DNA from: Bog-756 sp963824645
GTDB taxonomy: Bacteria > Actinomycetota > Acidimicrobiia > Acidimicrobiales > RAAP-2
Length of the DNA stretch: 64,000 nt
Assembly: GCA_963824645.1 (NCBI GenBank)
Contig: CAWGQC010000005.1
Location: forward strand, 558,001-622,000
Direction: 5' to 3'
Shown: one piece after another, positions 23,610-32,715 of the stretch
How the letters are laid out: every line of letters starts with the position of its first letter
How positions within the stretch are numbered: position 1 is the stretch's first letter
Translations under genes and position numbers: made by a program
The notes under the pieces: generated by a model
What the model was told of the DNA's origin: nothing
Database searches by the model: none
Seen by the model: only the letters and a program-made list of their open reading frames with translations

Positions 23610-25130
23610 TCAGCGCCGAACCTGCCCCGCTCTCCCCTTCCGGCTTCCCAGTCGTTGGTGCACGACGTTGTAACGCTCCTCCCCCAACCACCGGCGGGCC
23701 ACCCGGGACACACTGCCGGTCCGGGTGCCGGGCGGGACGAAGGTGGGCTGGCGCGACGAGGAGGCAACCAGCCGTTGCAGGAGCCGGTTCTCCATCTCGC
23801 GCTGGGTATCGGCGACCTCGGGGGCGTTGGCCAGGTTGGTCGACTCGTCGGCCATCCGATCGAAGAGGAGGTACGTCTCCCCCTGCGCGTTCAGACCGAT
23901 CTTCCATTCCGGGGTGGCCAGCATGACCTCACCCTTGTACTCGGACAGCGCGTCTGTCCGCGGTAGGGCCCCTTGTTCGCCCCGCACGACGCCGGCCATC
24001 GACCGGCCCATGCGGAACGCCCCCTGCGATTCGGGTTGGACGAAATCGAGGACCGTGGCACCGACATCCACCAGCTCCACCGGCTCGGTGACGGTGTTGG
24101 CGCCCGGGTGGCCGGGATGCCGGATGATGAGTGGCACCCGCACGGCGCCATCGAGGAAGACCTCCTTGTAGAGGAGGCCGGCGTCGCCGTTCATCTCGCC
24201 GTGGTCGGAGGTGAACACGATGATCGTGCGATCCCATTCGCCCCGGTCCCGTACAGCCTGGAAGATCTTGCCGATGGCCTCGTCGATGAGACTCACCTCG
24301 CCGGCGTAGTCGGCCCGCAAGGCGGCGATGTCGCCGCCGGTCAAGGGCGGTGGGTCGCTCAGCCGGTCATCCAGCACCCCGGTGGGGCGGGCGGCAACCG
24401 ATCCCGGCGCCGGCGCAGCCGCAGCCATGTCTGCCGGCCGATAGGCATCGGCCCACGGACCCGGTGTGTCCCACGGTTCATGGGGCCCGGGGAACCCCAC
24501 GTAGCAGCACCAGGGCTCCGGGCGCTTGTACTCACGGATATAGGCCGCCGCCGTCCGGCCCACGTAGGTGTCGTAGTAGAGGTCGACACCCAACGGCGTC
24601 GGACGAACCACCCAGGGCTTCGAGTGTTTACGATCACCCACATCGCGGCGGTAGGCGATGCGCACCCCCTCGCGCTCCCATAGGTCGGTGAGGTTGGCCG
24701 AGCAGAAGCGCATGGCCCGCGGGCCACCCACCTCGTCGACATCATCGAATCCGTAGCGGCGGACCAGGTCGACCTTCTTGCGGAGGTCGTCCTGACCGGG
24801 ATGGAGGTGCAGCTTCCCGAACATGCTGGTGCGGTAGCCACCCTGACGCAATCGACCGAACCATGTGTCCAGCCATTCGGGGTAGGTCACCGTAGCGTTG
24901 CTCTGCACGCCGAGATTGTGCGGGTAGAGACCGGACATGAGGCTGAAGCGTGACGGTACGCAGATAGGGGAATTGGTGAAGGAGCTGGTGAAAAGGGTTC
25001 CCTCGGCAGCCAGAGCATCGAGGTTGGGGGTTTGGGCCCATCCGTTGACCACGCCCAGACTGTCGGCCCGCTGCTGGTCCGTGATGATGAAGAGGACGTT
25101 CAGCGGACGCGCCGTGGAGCGGTTGGTCAT
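23610..25130 (-). CDS. Formylglycine-dependent sulfatase
   Basis: This 506-residue member of the alkaline phosphatase superfamily hydrolyses sulfate esters. Metal-binding Asp residues appear in ITDQQRADS. The sulfatase signature CVPSR has Cys57, the residue converted to formylglycine, and TSDHGEMNGD supplies the second metal site. There is no obvious signal peptide (MTNRSTARPLNVLFIIT), so it may be cytoplasmic. The DQQRADSLG start resembles choline-sulfatase and heparan-type sulfatases, but the substrate is not certain. No formylglycine-generating enzyme is seen in the window. Confidence 0.9.
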   Translation of the reverse strand: MTNRSTARPLNVLFIITDQQRADSLGVVNGWAQTPNLDALAAEGTLFTSSFTNSPICVPSRFSLMSGLYPHNLGVQSNATVTYPEWLDTWFGRLRQGGYRTSMFGKLHLHPGQDDLRKKVDLVRRYGFDDVDEVGGPRAMRFCSANLTDLWEREGVRIAYRRDVGDRKHSKPWVVRPTPLGVDLYYDTYVGRTAAAYIREYKRPEPWCCYVGFPGPHEPWDTPGPWADAYRPADMAAAAPAPGSVAARPTGVLDDRLSDPPPLTGGDIAALRADYAGEVSLIDEAIGKIFQAVRDRGEWDRTIIVFTSDHGEMNGDAGLLYKEVFLDGAVRVPLIIRHPGHPGANTVTEPVELVDVGATVLDFVQPESQGAFRMGRSMAGVVRGEQGALPRTDALSEYKGEVMLATPEWKIGLNAQGETYLLFDRMADESTNLANAPEVADTQREMENRLLQRLVASSSRQPTFVPPGTRTGSVSRVARRWLGEERYNVVHQRLGSRKGRAGQVRR

Positions 25131-25468
25131 AGGTCAAACCTTAGGCACACCAGACGCCGGCCCCGACGCCTCGGACCAACCCGGGGCCTTGCCGACCCTG
25201 TGATCACCGCAGACGGAACCGCCGGCACGCCCCCGTCCTCGGGCGCCCGCCGGATCACCGGGGCTTGCGTCGAAGGCGCGGTGCGATCGGGGTCGGTGGC
25301 CACAAAGGGCGAAGACAGGACTTGTCCGGTGGGCCCATGCCGGCCAAGGGATCTTGACCCGGTTTTGGCCGCATGCGAGGCTGTGCCGCAGGGGCGAACC
25401 AGGCACATTTGCTTCGATCTCTGTCGCGCTGTGCGATGGGACCCTCTCAAACGTCAAGGACATAGAGC
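25131..25468. other. Divergent promoter region, no gene seen
   Basis: It separates the leftward sulfatase from the rightward glycosyltransferase-like gene. Open frames here are short and antisense-like. Promoters for both genes must lie here, but none matched clearly. Confidence 0.4.
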
Positions 25469-26338
25469 ATGCTCAACGTAGTGACGGTCCATTGGAACTC
25501 GGCCAAGTGGATCGACCCTCAGCTCGACTATCTCGAACGGAACATTGACGAGCCTTTCCGGGTGTTTGCGGCGTTGCACGGCATCGATCGTCAATTTTGG
25601 AAGCGCTTCTATTACGCCGAAGACCTTGGCGGAAATCATCCTGAAAAGCTGAATGCCTTGGCCGAACTGGCCATCGAGCAGTCGGATCCAGGGGACACAC
25701 TCATGTTCATCGACGGAGACGCCCTGCCCGTCCGACCGCTCAGCGCCTGGATGGGGAGTGCCCTTGATGCCTATCCGTTGGCTGCCGTGCGCCGCGACGA
25801 GAACTTGGGCGATCCTCAACCGCATCCCTGTTTCAGCGTGACGACGTGTGGGTTCTGGCAGGAGATCGGTGGGGACTGGGGGGAAGGTGCGACATGGACC
25901 AACTCACTGGGTGACACGGTCACCGACCCGGGAGGAAATCTGATGAAGAACCTCGACGAACGCAACATCGAGTGGCTTCCCCTCCTTCGTACCAATACCG
26001 ACAACTCCCACCATCCGGTCTGGTTTGCCGTATACGACCATCGCGTCTACCACCACGGTGCCGGCTTCCGAGAAAGATATTCCCGACTCGACACCCACCA
26101 GCACGGGCCTCCGCCATCCGGTCCCACCCTTCAGGGCCTGATGATGAAGGTGGCTCGCAAGCCGTCCCGAGTCTCCGACCTCCGTTTGGCCGAATGGCCG
26201 AAGGCGGCGAAGATGTCCGTCGTCAAATACAAGACACGCCAGTACAGACGGAAGGATCCCTTCGAGACCTCGGTCTTCACCCGGTTGCAATCCGATCCGG
26301 AGTTCTTTCGGGCCTTCGACGCCACACAACTGTCCTAG
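25469..26338 (+). CDS. Glycosyltransferase-like protein with DGD motif, paralog A
   Basis: The 289-residue protein begins MLNVVTVHWNSAKWIDPQL. MFIDGDALPV at residues 79-88 holds a DxD-type metal and nucleotide-sugar motif (DGD at 82-84). Further blocks are VRRDENLGDPQPHPCF, EWLPLLRTN and YDHRVYHHGAGFR; the last may give a metal-binding His as in GT-A enzymes. It is strongly similar to the protein at 41072-42034, which keeps all these blocks. The basic C-terminal tail may contact membrane. The glycosyltransferase call rests on the motif and on neighbours; I did not recognise a named family. Confidence 0.68.
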   Translation: MLNVVTVHWNSAKWIDPQLDYLERNIDEPFRVFAALHGIDRQFWKRFYYAEDLGGNHPEKLNALAELAIEQSDPGDTLMFIDGDALPVRPLSAWMGSALDAYPLAAVRRDENLGDPQPHPCFSVTTCGFWQEIGGDWGEGATWTNSLGDTVTDPGGNLMKNLDERNIEWLPLLRTNTDNSHHPVWFAVYDHRVYHHGAGFRERYSRLDTHQHGPPPSGPTLQGLMMKVARKPSRVSDLRLAEWPKAAKMSVVKYKTRQYRRKDPFETSVFTRLQSDPEFFRAFDATQLS

Positions 26339-26418
26339 TCGCCCAACCGGCCGACGAGTCAGGCGGCTATCACGCCGGTCGAGGCACCGCTGCCGGTTCG
26401 ATTCCGATCGAGGCCTGC

Positions 26419-27801
26419 TCAGCTGGCCAGCAGTTGCACTCTTTCCCCTCCGTCGACGATGGCGGCCAGATCCACCTCGGTGGAGTCGGGACCCGGTATG
26501 GAGACGTCGGAGGCCCAAGGACCACCCAGAAGGTCCTGCGTCCAGTTCGGCGTCTCGGCCAACAGGTTGCGACTCTCGAGGGGATCGGCGTCGAGGTCGT
26601 AGCGCTCGAAAGCAAAGAGCTGCTTGTGCTTGATGATGGCCACGGGTGCACCGAGAAGCTGCTCCCCCAATCCGAGTAAGGCCTGGCGATCTGACGTGGC
26701 GGACCCGGTGGACGCCAACCGGAAAGAGGTCACGATGAGCTTGTCGGATCGGCAAAGGAACGATCGGAGGACCGGACCCTCTTCGAGCATCCCGAGTGTT
26801 CGAGAGTTTCGCTCCAGCTCTGCCTCGGTCATGCGCATGAGCTTTCCTCGAAAGTTGAGTCGGAACCTGTCTTTCAGATAGAGATAGCGCCGGTCCTCGC
26901 CGACCAGGGTGCGCGGCCCGATCCGCTCGGCCGAGCTCCCGTCGATATCCGGCAGATCGTGGTGGCCGGCCAGACCGAACAGGGTCGGGAGAATGTCCGT
27001 AGTGGAGACCGTTTGCGACCCGAGCGCATCACCGAGGGACTGGCGGCGACTGGCGGGAACCGACGATGGCAGATCAAAGGAGAGGGGCACCTGCATCAGG
27101 TCCTGATGGACCCTGCCGCCGTGATGGATCCGACATCGCTCATAATCGAAGCCTTCCCCATGGTCAGCGGTGATCGCCGTCACGAAGTCATCTCGCTGGC
27201 GTACGGCGTCCAGCACGACGCGTACCTTTTCGGTGAGGGCGGCGACACACGCCTTGTAGTTACCGACCGCGGCGATCCGTTCGGCGGGAGTGGTGTCTCT
27301 CCAGGTAATGATCCGGTTACCGAGGCCCGGAGGTGCCCCCGGTGGGAGATAGCGCGCCGCACCCCTGAAGCCGTGGTCATGGGCAATGTTCGAGTGCAAC
27401 AGTATGAAACAGGGGCGTCGGCGACCGGCTTTGGCGATCATCCGTAGAGCTCCCTCGAAAGGCGCGTCGTGGTCCCCGATGAAGCTCCACCGATCAAAGC
27501 CGATCTCGGCGCCGGATCCCTTGCTCAAAGCGGTGTTGTTGACGAACCCCGCTTTCCGGTACCGCTTCGGTAGCGAGTCCAGGAGGTGATTGCGACTGAA
27601 AGTCGGATTGCGCCAGTAGTTGCCGAGGTGGGCAGAGGTCATCCCGTTGAGCATGGCCGAGCACGATGGCAGTGTCCACGGCGCGGAGGCCATACAGATC
27701 CGGGCGTTGACGGATCGCTCCGACTGGTTGAGATCCTCTCCCAGTGCATCCACTCGTACGGTGTCGAGCAGGATGAGCAGGATATTCTGCGAGCCATCCA
27801 T
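26419..27801 (-). CDS. Sulfatase-fold hydrolase with Thr instead of formylglycine Cys
   Basis: The 460-residue protein has the alkaline-phosphatase/sulfatase fold: ILLDTVRVDAL with Asp13 for metal, then APWTLPSCSAM where sulfatases have C-x-P-x-R, and TADHGEGFDYERC for the second metal pair. The nucleophile position is Thr43, so it should not be an FGly sulfatase. Relatives with Thr act as phosphoglycerol or phosphoethanolamine transferases or phosphodiesterases. No signal peptide or helix bundle is visible. It lies between glycan genes, fitting modification of a surface polymer. Confidence 0.75.
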   Translation of the reverse strand: MDGSQNILLILLDTVRVDALGEDLNQSERSVNARICMASAPWTLPSCSAMLNGMTSAHLGNYWRNPTFSRNHLLDSLPKRYRKAGFVNNTALSKGSGAEIGFDRWSFIGDHDAPFEGALRMIAKAGRRRPCFILLHSNIAHDHGFRGAARYLPPGAPPGLGNRIITWRDTTPAERIAAVGNYKACVAALTEKVRVVLDAVRQRDDFVTAITADHGEGFDYERCRIHHGGRVHQDLMQVPLSFDLPSSVPASRRQSLGDALGSQTVSTTDILPTLFGLAGHHDLPDIDGSSAERIGPRTLVGEDRRYLYLKDRFRLNFRGKLMRMTEAELERNSRTLGMLEEGPVLRSFLCRSDKLIVTSFRLASTGSATSDRQALLGLGEQLLGAPVAIIKHKQLFAFERYDLDADPLESRNLLAETPNWTQDLLGGPWASDVSIPGPDSTEVDLAAIVDGGERVQLLAS

Positions 27802-28138
27802 CAGGCGCCCCTTCGTCGGCGAATGCCTCAGTGTACGTCACCGCCCAATGCAGCTCAGAGGGCGCACCGACTGATCGAGTGGGCTGCCCCGGGTTGGACG
27901 GACAAACACCATCAGGCGCAGAACGCCGGAGGTCGGCCCGCGTGAGTTCGCTCTCTGTTTTGTGGCCCCGCTCCGTGTTCCCGCCTTTGTGGCCCCGCGC
28001 CGTGTTCCCGCCGTAGGCGGGATAGGCGGATTCGGCCGGCCAGAGCAAGAAGCTCGGGCAGCTTCACCGATGGTTTCCGATGATCGAAGGCATGCGGGGG
28101 CCGACTCGCCATCGAACGGCCGGTGGTATCGTGCCCTC
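27802..28138. other. Divergent spacer with a tandem repeat
   Basis: It lies between the leftward sulfatase-fold gene and the rightward sulfotransferase. No gene is supported, although the sulfotransferase frame remains open back to 27962. A 27-bp tandem duplication occupies 27959-28012. Confidence 0.4.
27959..28012. repeat. 27-bp tandem duplication
   Basis: Two adjacent 27-base units (27959-27985 and 27986-28012) differ at one base. Both read TTTGTGGCCCCG at their start. It lies in the divergent promoter spacer and could be a duplicated operator or simple slippage. Confidence 0.8.
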
Positions 28139-29233
28139 ATGTACGGGGGTGCGGACGCGGTACCGGGGCTGGCTGAATCCAAAGAGGGCGATGCGGCGAC
28201 TGCGCCCGAACCGTCGGTGAGGCGCCGACCTCTGGTCATCGCCGGCTTGCCTCGATCCGGAACGACCTGGACCTTGGGGACGCTCCAGCGCGATCCCAAC
28301 CTCTTCCCTCTCAAGGAACCCGACAGCGAGGCGGATCGGGCCTCCGCTATCTGGGCCAAACGGGACATCGGCCGGTTTCCGGTGCTGGCGCCGGGAGACC
28401 GAAACGAGACGTACCGCCTGCTCTGGGCTTGGATCCTGGACGGTGCCCCAGAGACGCTGCGCCTTCGGGTCGGCGGCAAGATCCTCGAGGCCGTATCCCC
28501 ACCCGCCATGGGCAAGGCATCGCGGCTCCGGTCGCTGCCGGTGATGGAACGGCGTCGGTACCTGCGGGGGGGATTCTCGCCGGCTATGTGGCTGGCCGGC
28601 GCCATCGCCGCTCATCCGCCCGTGCATCCCAACCCCGACGTCGATGGGCGGAGGCTCCTGATCAAGACCGTCCACGCCCCATTGGCCCTGGACTGGCTGG
28701 GTAGTGAGTTCGACATCGACGTCCTGGTGCTCCTGCGGCACCCGGGCTCGATCCTGGCCAGTTGGATCTCACTCGACATGGATGCGCAATACGTCCGATT
28801 CTCCGAGGTCCCGGCCATCCGTCGCCTGGCTGACGGGTGGGGAGTGCCACCCCCGGGACCTGATCACCTCGAGAGGATCATTTGGCAGGTGGGCGTGCTG
28901 CTCACCTCCCTCGAGAAGGCGGCGGGGCATCATCCCGACTGGGTGGTGCGCACCCACGAACAGCTTTGCCGCGACCCGGCCCAGGAGTTCCATCAGCTCT
29001 ATACCGAACTAGGGCTGGAGTGGAACGGACAGGCAGAATCCTTCATCGTGGACAACGACCGCCCGGGGAAGGGATTCCGTACCCGGAGGGTGTCCGCCGA
29101 CCTACCCGGCGATTGGAAGCGGAGGCTGACGCCGCACCAGATCGCCGAGATGCAACGGGTCCTGGCCCAGTTCCCGCTCAAGACCTGGTCCGCCGACGAC
29201 CTCGCCGACTCCGCCGACTCCGCCGACGGGTAA
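28139..29233 (+). CDS. PAPS-dependent sulfotransferase
   Basis: The enzyme should transfer sulfate from PAPS to a carbohydrate or lipid acceptor. From ATG 28139 the product is 364 residues. The 5'-phosphosulfate loop is LVIAGLPRSGTTWT at about residues 33-46, and the 3'-phosphate motif is LRHPGSILASWIS. DRPGKGFRTRR near the end resembles the usual C-terminal PAPS-contact region. Start choice is uncertain: ATG 28070 (MVSDDRRHAG) is an alternative and neither has a strong ribosome site. Confidence 0.82.
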   Translation: MYGGADAVPGLAESKEGDAATAPEPSVRRRPLVIAGLPRSGTTWTLGTLQRDPNLFPLKEPDSEADRASAIWAKRDIGRFPVLAPGDRNETYRLLWAWILDGAPETLRLRVGGKILEAVSPPAMGKASRLRSLPVMERRRYLRGGFSPAMWLAGAIAAHPPVHPNPDVDGRRLLIKTVHAPLALDWLGSEFDIDVLVLLRHPGSILASWISLDMDAQYVRFSEVPAIRRLADGWGVPPPGPDHLERIIWQVGVLLTSLEKAAGHHPDWVVRTHEQLCRDPAQEFHQLYTELGLEWNGQAESFIVDNDRPGKGFRTRRVSADLPGDWKRRLTPHQIAEMQRVLAQFPLKTWSADDLADSADSADG

Positions 29234-29341
29234 TCAGAGGGAAACACCGGCCGCGAGCTCTTCGCTGGTCTCGGCCGAATACCGACATCCCCTGTTGAGG
29301 CGGGTGGAGCACTCCGGTGCGCCCCTCTGGTTCAGTGCTCC

Positions 29342-30307
29342 TCAGCTCTGGAAGCGGCGGGAGACACGCTGGAGTCGACGACCGGCCCGGGCCAACGGCG
29401 TGGTCGAGGGCCGGTGCTGTTCACGCAACAAGACCGCCGCCCGTCGCAGAGCCAGGACGTCCTCTACCCAGTCGGGCTCGTCCCCCAGATCCGGCGGCAG
29501 CCAGGAGAGGTGGGTTCCCTGCAGGCGGTCCAGCGTCGACAGGACGTCTCGCTGACTGGCATGGATACCATCGTCGGGCAGGGGTGAGGGTCGTTGGTGG
29601 CGGAGGGCGGCGTCGAGCGAGTGAACAGCGCGGTCGAACGATCCACTGTCCACCTCGAGACCGGCCGTGGCCAAGAAGTCAACCAGCTCCCGGCACCATG
29701 TTTCGGTGTCTTCCATGACCCGATCGAAGGCGGTCACCAGGGTCGGGACACCGTTCAGATTGGTGGCTGCCGAGCGCACGTACCGTTCCCACAGAGCCAG
29801 ACCATGGGTGAGAGGAGTGTTATTGCGGGTCCGGATGGAGCCGGCCACCTCGAGCGGGTTCCGGTAGACGAACACGGCGGCATCGGGAGGCATGATCCCC
29901 TGCCAGAACGGGAGCAGGAGGCAGTTGCGGGGGTCCTTCCAGACGAATGGCTGGGAACCGAAGGCTTGGGTGAGGAGGGCGGAAGCCCGGCCCCGCCGGT
30001 CCACCATGTCCTGTCCCTTCTCCCAGTGTGACTCGAGGACGGTCGGGGCCGACCAGTCCCCACCCAGCGACAGCAGGATCTCCTCGTTGAACCTCGTGAG
30101 GGTGGCACTCTCCTTGTTGCCCCGGGCGTTCCACCGAATCCGCGGAAACACGTCTTCCTCGGCCGGGCCGCGCAATCCCAGGGTGGTGATGAGGCCGGTG
30201 ACCGCCGAGGTCCCGCTGCGGTGCATCCCGATTACATACAGGCACCGCTTGGCTCCATCCGGTACCGGCGGCCCACCCTGGCGCGGGCTGGTCGCTGCGC
30301 TAGTCAT
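29342..30307 (-). CDS. Sulfotransferase-family protein
   Basis: The 321-residue protein has the PAPS loop VIGMHRSGTSAVTG at about residues 25-38, WKDPRNCLLLPFW in the middle, and VYRNPLEVAGSIRTRN as 3'-phosphate-binding region. This matches bacterial carbohydrate sulfotransferase-like proteins. It converges on the 28139 sulfotransferase but is only distantly similar to it. Acceptor unknown. Confidence 0.82.
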   Translation of the reverse strand: MTSAATSPRQGGPPVPDGAKRCLYVIGMHRSGTSAVTGLITTLGLRGPAEEDVFPRIRWNARGNKESATLTRFNEEILLSLGGDWSAPTVLESHWEKGQDMVDRRGRASALLTQAFGSQPFVWKDPRNCLLLPFWQGIMPPDAAVFVYRNPLEVAGSIRTRNNTPLTHGLALWERYVRSAATNLNGVPTLVTAFDRVMEDTETWCRELVDFLATAGLEVDSGSFDRAVHSLDAALRHQRPSPLPDDGIHASQRDVLSTLDRLQGTHLSWLPPDLGDEPDWVEDVLALRRAAVLLREQHRPSTTPLARAGRRLQRVSRRFQS

Positions 30308-30425
30308 CGAACGGTCCCCCCGTGCCCCTTCGACAACAACGGACGTCGCACTTTATCAAAGGGCCTGACAGCCCGTTCGGAGCGGATGACCGGACCGGTA
30401 GCCGAGAGACACCGCACCGGTAGCC

Positions 30426-31808
30426 TCATCGGTCGTTGGCCATGAAGACGGTCTTGACGTCGGTGTAGGCGTCGAGGGCCTCCAGACCCAGCTCGCGACC
30501 GAACCCCGACTGCTTCATTCCTCCGAAGCCGGTCTGCACCCGTACCGAGCTGTTCGAGTTGACGGACAGGTTGCCTGACTGAATGGCCCGGGCCATGCGC
30601 AGAGCGCGCCCGGTGTCCCGCGTCCAGATCGATCCGGAAAGCCCGAAGGGCGTGTCGTTGGCCAGCCGCACCGCGTCCTCCTCGTCGTCGAAGGGGATGA
30701 CGGCCAGGACGGGGCCGAAGATCTCCTCTCGGGCCATCGGCCACCCCGGGCCGGCCGGGGCCACCACCGTGGGCGGGAACCAGTACCCCGGGCCGTCGGG
30801 CACCGACCCGGCCATCTGCACGGGAACCGCACTCCCGTCCGGATCGGCCATACCCGGAGCCAGAAAGCCTTCGACCCGCCGGCGATGGTCGGCCGTCACC
30901 AGGGGCCCCATCTGTGTGGCCGGATCGGTCGGGTCGCCCACCCGCCAGAGGTGGACGGCCCCGGCCAGCAGCGAGAGATAACGATCGAACACCGACCGTT
31001 GCACGAGGCACCGGCTCCGGGCACAGCAGTCCTGGCCGGCGTTGGCGAAAACTCCGCCGGGCGTGGCCGCCGCCGCCGCCTCGACATCAGCATCGGCGAA
31101 GACCACCGATGCCGACTTGCCGCCGAGCTCGAGGGACACCCGCTTGACGGTGCCGGAGGCGGCGGCCATGACCTGGCGACCGACCGAAGTGGAACCGGTG
31201 AATGCGACCTTGGCCACATCCGGGTGGGTTACCAGGCGGTTTCCGGTGACGGGGCCCTCCCCCACCACCACCTGGAGGACCCCTTCGGGCAGTCCGGCAT
31301 CGAGGGCCAGTTCGGCCAGGCGCAAGGCGGTCAACGGGGTGGTCTCTGCCGGCTTGACCACGATGGTGTTGCCGGTGGCCAGGGCCGGTCCCACCTTCCA
31401 CGACATGATGGCGATGGGGAAGTTCCACGGGATGATGGCGGCCACCACCCCCAGGGGCTCGTGAAAAGTCAGGGCCTCGCCGCCGACCACCGGCACGGTC
31501 GCCCCCCGGTGCTTGTCTACCGCCCCGGCATAGAAGTAGAGGACCTCGGCCACCATGGCCACCTCTCCCCGGCTGTCGCCCAGGGGCTTCCCCACGTTGG
31601 CCGTCTCCAGCCGGGCCAGCTCCTCGCCGTGCTCCTCCACCTGGGCGGCGAATCTGCGCAACAGGCGGGCCCGGTCAGCGGGCGCCACCGCTCGCCAGGC
31701 CGGCCCGGCCGCCACCGACCGGGCCACCGCCGCATCGACCTCGTCCACCCCGGCCAGCGGAACCTGAGCGATGGCCTCCCCGGTGGCCGGGTTGACGACC
31801 GTCACCAT
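30426..31808 (-). CDS. Aldehyde dehydrogenase, aminobutyraldehyde/PuuC-like
   Basis: The 460-residue enzyme starts at ATG 31808, right after the PuuD-like stop at 31810. It has IPWNFPIAIMSWK, the cofactor loop FTGSTSVGRQ, LELGGKSASVVF, and the catalytic cysteine within GQDCCARSR, where two adjacent Cys occur. The C-terminus GGMKQSGFGRELG is typical of betaine/aminobutyraldehyde-type ALDHs. In the gamma-glutamyl-putrescine route this step oxidises gamma-glutamyl-aminobutyraldehyde. Operon partnership with the PuuD-like hydrolase supports that role, but substrate assignment remains inference. Confidence 0.85.
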   Translation of the reverse strand: MVTVVNPATGEAIAQVPLAGVDEVDAAVARSVAAGPAWRAVAPADRARLLRRFAAQVEEHGEELARLETANVGKPLGDSRGEVAMVAEVLYFYAGAVDKHRGATVPVVGGEALTFHEPLGVVAAIIPWNFPIAIMSWKVGPALATGNTIVVKPAETTPLTALRLAELALDAGLPEGVLQVVVGEGPVTGNRLVTHPDVAKVAFTGSTSVGRQVMAAASGTVKRVSLELGGKSASVVFADADVEAAAAATPGGVFANAGQDCCARSRCLVQRSVFDRYLSLLAGAVHLWRVGDPTDPATQMGPLVTADHRRRVEGFLAPGMADPDGSAVPVQMAGSVPDGPGYWFPPTVVAPAGPGWPMAREEIFGPVLAVIPFDDEEDAVRLANDTPFGLSGSIWTRDTGRALRMARAIQSGNLSVNSNSSVRVQTGFGGMKQSGFGRELGLEALDAYTDVKTVFMANDR

Positions 31809-31809
31809 G

Positions 31810-32595
31810 TCAGGCACGGGCGACTGTGGGAACCGGTAGCAGACAGACCGCGTCCACCAGCGCCTCGAACAACGTGCGATCACTGCTCGCCTCGGGGTGC
31901 CACTGCACGCCGATGATGAAGCGGTGACCGGCCAGCTCCACCGCCTCGATGACACCGTCCTCACTCCGGGCGGTGACGGCCAACCCGTCACCCACCCGGT
32001 CCACTGCCTGATGGTGACTGCACATGACCTCGGTCTGCGCCCCGAAGAGCCGGCGGACCACGGACCCGGGCTCGGTGAGGACCACGACCGGTCCATAACC
32101 CCCCGGTCGGGGCAGATGGGCGACGGAACCCAGCCGATCGGGCAGGTGCTGGACCAGGTCACCTCCCAGGAGGACATTGAGGATCTGCATCCCTCGGCAG
32201 ATGGCCAGTACCGGCATGTCGCGGCTCAGTGCCTCAGCCAGCAGACCCAGCTCGAGTTCATCGCGTTGATCGTTCTGCCCACCGGTGTGCCCGTCGGCGG
32301 GCTGTCCGTATCGCCCGGGCACGATGTCCCCCCCACCGATCAGCACCAGACCGTCGATGTGGTCGATCATCCGCGTGCATCGGTCCCCCATCCCTCCGCC
32401 GTCCCGCCCCAAGGCCGAAAGGGTGTCCGGCCGGCCCGGCGGGGGAATGAGGACCGGGAGGCCACCGGCTGCCTCGATCATGTCGAGGTAGGACCCCGGC
32501 ACGAGGGCGGCGTCCTCGGCCTCCCAGGCCGACCACGACGCGGTCTGGCGGTACATGGACACGCCGATGAGAGGGGGTCGGTGGGCCGTGGGCAC
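31810..32595 (-). CDS. puuD: Gamma-glutamyl-GABA hydrolase-like class I glutamine amidotransferase (PuuD-like)
   Basis: The 261-residue protein starts at GTG 32595 (VPTAHRPPLIGVSMYRQ); the frame remains open upstream, but only this part matches the family. It shows GLVLIGGGDI, the nucleophile elbow LAICRGMQILN, and QWHPEA with the catalytic His-Glu pair. This is the PuuD/peptidase C26 pattern, cleaving gamma-glutamyl-GABA to glutamate and GABA. The ALDH follows two bases later, and a GS-like gamma-glutamyl ligase lies on the opposite strand nearby, together covering most of the Puu pathway. Confidence 0.85.
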   Translation of the reverse strand: MPTAHRPPLIGVSMYRQTASWSAWEAEDAALVPGSYLDMIEAAGGLPVLIPPPGRPDTLSALGRDGGGMGDRCTRMIDHIDGLVLIGGGDIVPGRYGQPADGHTGGQNDQRDELELGLLAEALSRDMPVLAICRGMQILNVLLGGDLVQHLPDRLGSVAHLPRPGGYGPVVVLTEPGSVVRRLFGAQTEVMCSHHQAVDRVGDGLAVTARSEDGVIEAVELAGHRFIIGVQWHPEASSDRTLFEALVDAVCLLPVPTVARA

Positions 32596-32715
32596 GGCCC
32601 CAGTATCCCACTGCCTCCAACCGGCCCGGTTAAGGTGCGCCCTGCGGACGTGCCCTCGACGCGCCACCCGAAAGGCCCGAGCGGACGGCAGCCATCCCGT
32701 CCGCCGGAGGCACGG

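Noticed and set aside
25131..25468. Small leftward gene of about 107 codons in the divergent spacer
   Set aside because: Composition is Arg/Pro-rich, there is no ribosome site, and it would leave no room for promoters.
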